Assembly: GCF_041146395.1 (NCBI RefSeq) | Contig: NC_090989.1 | Span: forward strand, 244,146,843 to 244,210,842 | Reading direction: 5' to 3' | Length of the DNA: 64,000 nucleotides | Source of the DNA: Eulemur rufifrons | Taxonomy: Eukaryota > Chordata > Mammalia > Primates > Lemuridae | Part shown: positions 63,000-64,000 of the stretch, one piece after another | How the letters are laid out: the number at the start of each line of letters is the position of its first letter | Numbering within the stretch: the first letter of the stretch is position 1 | The notes under the pieces: model-generated | What the model saw: only the letters and a program-made list of their open reading frames with translations | Databases searched by the model: none | What the model was told of the DNA's origin: nothing | Translations under genes and position numbers: made by a program

Positions 63000-63195
63000 T
63001 ATGACGAACATTTACTGAGCATCAGGCACGTTAGTTTAATTTTCATGAAACTTTAGGAATAAATATCCTTATGCTACATTGAAGAAAACTTTTACAGATG
63101 AAGAAACTTACCCATGAGTATGAAAGGTTATTAAGACTTGGTTATGAACCTAGATATACTTTGTTCCAAAAAGGTCCTTTCCACTGCTCTCTTTG
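63000..63195 (-). mobile_element. MIR SINE, antisense
   Basis: 'ACATTTACTGAGCATCAGGC', 'TTTACAGATGAAGAAACTTA' then CCCATGAGTATG, and 'GGTTATGAACCTAGATATAC' match reversed MIR. Confidence 0.8.
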
Positions 63196-63722
63196 CTAAA
63201 GAAAAAGAAAAAAACAGGGTCAGAAAGAAGTAGTGGTTTAAGTGCATATATACACACCCATACATGCACACTTTTTTTCAATGAATAACCTATACTATTC
63301 AGGAGAAAGAATGATTGAGTTACTTTCATAATTTATCCCTGTGTATCTGAGAATATACTCGGTAATGAGAATTATAAACCTGAGATTTTCATATTCCAAA
63401 TATCAGGCACATAAATGCTTTGTTTTCTTTCAGTCTGGTGAGTCCAAATATAGTAAGAATAGAAAACATAGGTTTCTGAGTACCTGTACAAATATAATAA
63501 AGTAAATGTATATGTCATATCATTTTATTATTTGGCTTTAATTTATATTTATCCTGGCACAGGTTTTAGAGAGGAGTGGGCAGGGGGAAATAAAACAACA
63601 ACTAATAACAGGTTATAAGGCAAGCATGAAAAATAGCTTTAATACTCACAGAAATTTTAAATATAAATTTAGCTCCAAAATTATTCTGAGATTTTCAGAG
63701 TAAAATATCAGTTTGTGGCTAA
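63196..63722. other. single-copy DNA
   Basis: No gene or repeat recognised. Confidence 0.5.
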
Positions 63723-64000
63723 TCCTTTAAATTGGGTTGTTTATTTTCTTATTTAGTTTTTGAAATGTCTTTACATATTCTGGTACAGCATTATTATATA
63801 TTCTTGATATAAGCCTTTTAGCAGATATATGATTTATAAACATTTCACCTTGTTTATGTCTTATCTTTTCACTCTTTGAGTAGTGTCTTTGAAAGAGCAG
63901 ATCTTATTAAATTTTCTCAGGTGCAGTTTATTATTTGTAAATGGATCATGCTTTAGGTATCATTTAAGGAATCTTTGACTAACCAAGCCACAAATATTTT
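63723..64000 (-). mobile_element. L1 fragment, antisense, runs off the window
   Basis: 'AAATTGGGTTGTTTATTTTC', 'ACATATTCTGGTACAGCATT', 'AAGCCTTTTAGCAGATATAT' and 'ATCATGCTTTAGGTATCATT' follow the reversed L1 sequence. The left edge is abrupt with no poly(T), and the right side continues beyond 64000. Confidence 0.8.

Overview
This window looks like AT-rich nuclear DNA from a strepsirrhine primate, most likely a lemur. The evidence is four near-full Alu elements (26761-27109, 32310-32650, 38041-38377, 38732-39073). Each carries an extra A/T-rich segment between its two arms, which I recognise from lemur and galago Alus and which human Alus lack. The rest of the repeat content (L1, L2, MIR, MLT1/MST LTRs, Tigger1, MER20, MER5, possibly CR1/L3) is what any placental mammal would carry.

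I find no host protein-coding gene, exon, tRNA, rRNA or CpG island. Every open frame is short, and the ones with recognisable protein similarity are decayed transposon fragments. The window is best read as intergenic DNA or the inside of a very large intron.

Layout. 1-5.5 kb: single-copy DNA with one L2 piece and two MLT1 LTRs in opposite orientation. 5.6-9.1 kb: antisense L1 remains with a nested MaLR LTR. 9.1-14.4 kb: mostly single-copy DNA. 14.4-21.5 kb: a stack of transposons. Half a Tigger1 is joined to a tailless L1 ORF2 piece. Next to it is an old L1M split by a Tigger-like element and by an Alu, and the Alu is itself split by a solo retroviral LTR. 21.5-26.4 kb: very AT-rich single-copy DNA with homeodomain-type motifs. 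26.4-32.7 kb: L1M, two Alus, a FLAM monomer, MER5A, MLT1 and L2. 32.7-46.9 kb: single-copy DNA with MIRs, an inverted Alu pair, a polypyrimidine tract, and a MER20 holding a smaller hAT element. 47-55 kb: one MaLR solo LTR, then MIRs and candidate conserved non-coding stretches. 55-64 kb: a long L2 split by two MER5 copies, a possible CR1/L3 relic, an antisense L1 ending in a GC-rich array of about 140-bp units, and a further antisense L1 running off the right edge.

No set of genes acts together here. What can be read is a history of nested insertions plus some candidate regulatory islands that need cross-species alignment. Family names come from recognising consensus features by eye, so subfamily names and edges (often +/-20-50 bp) are approximate.
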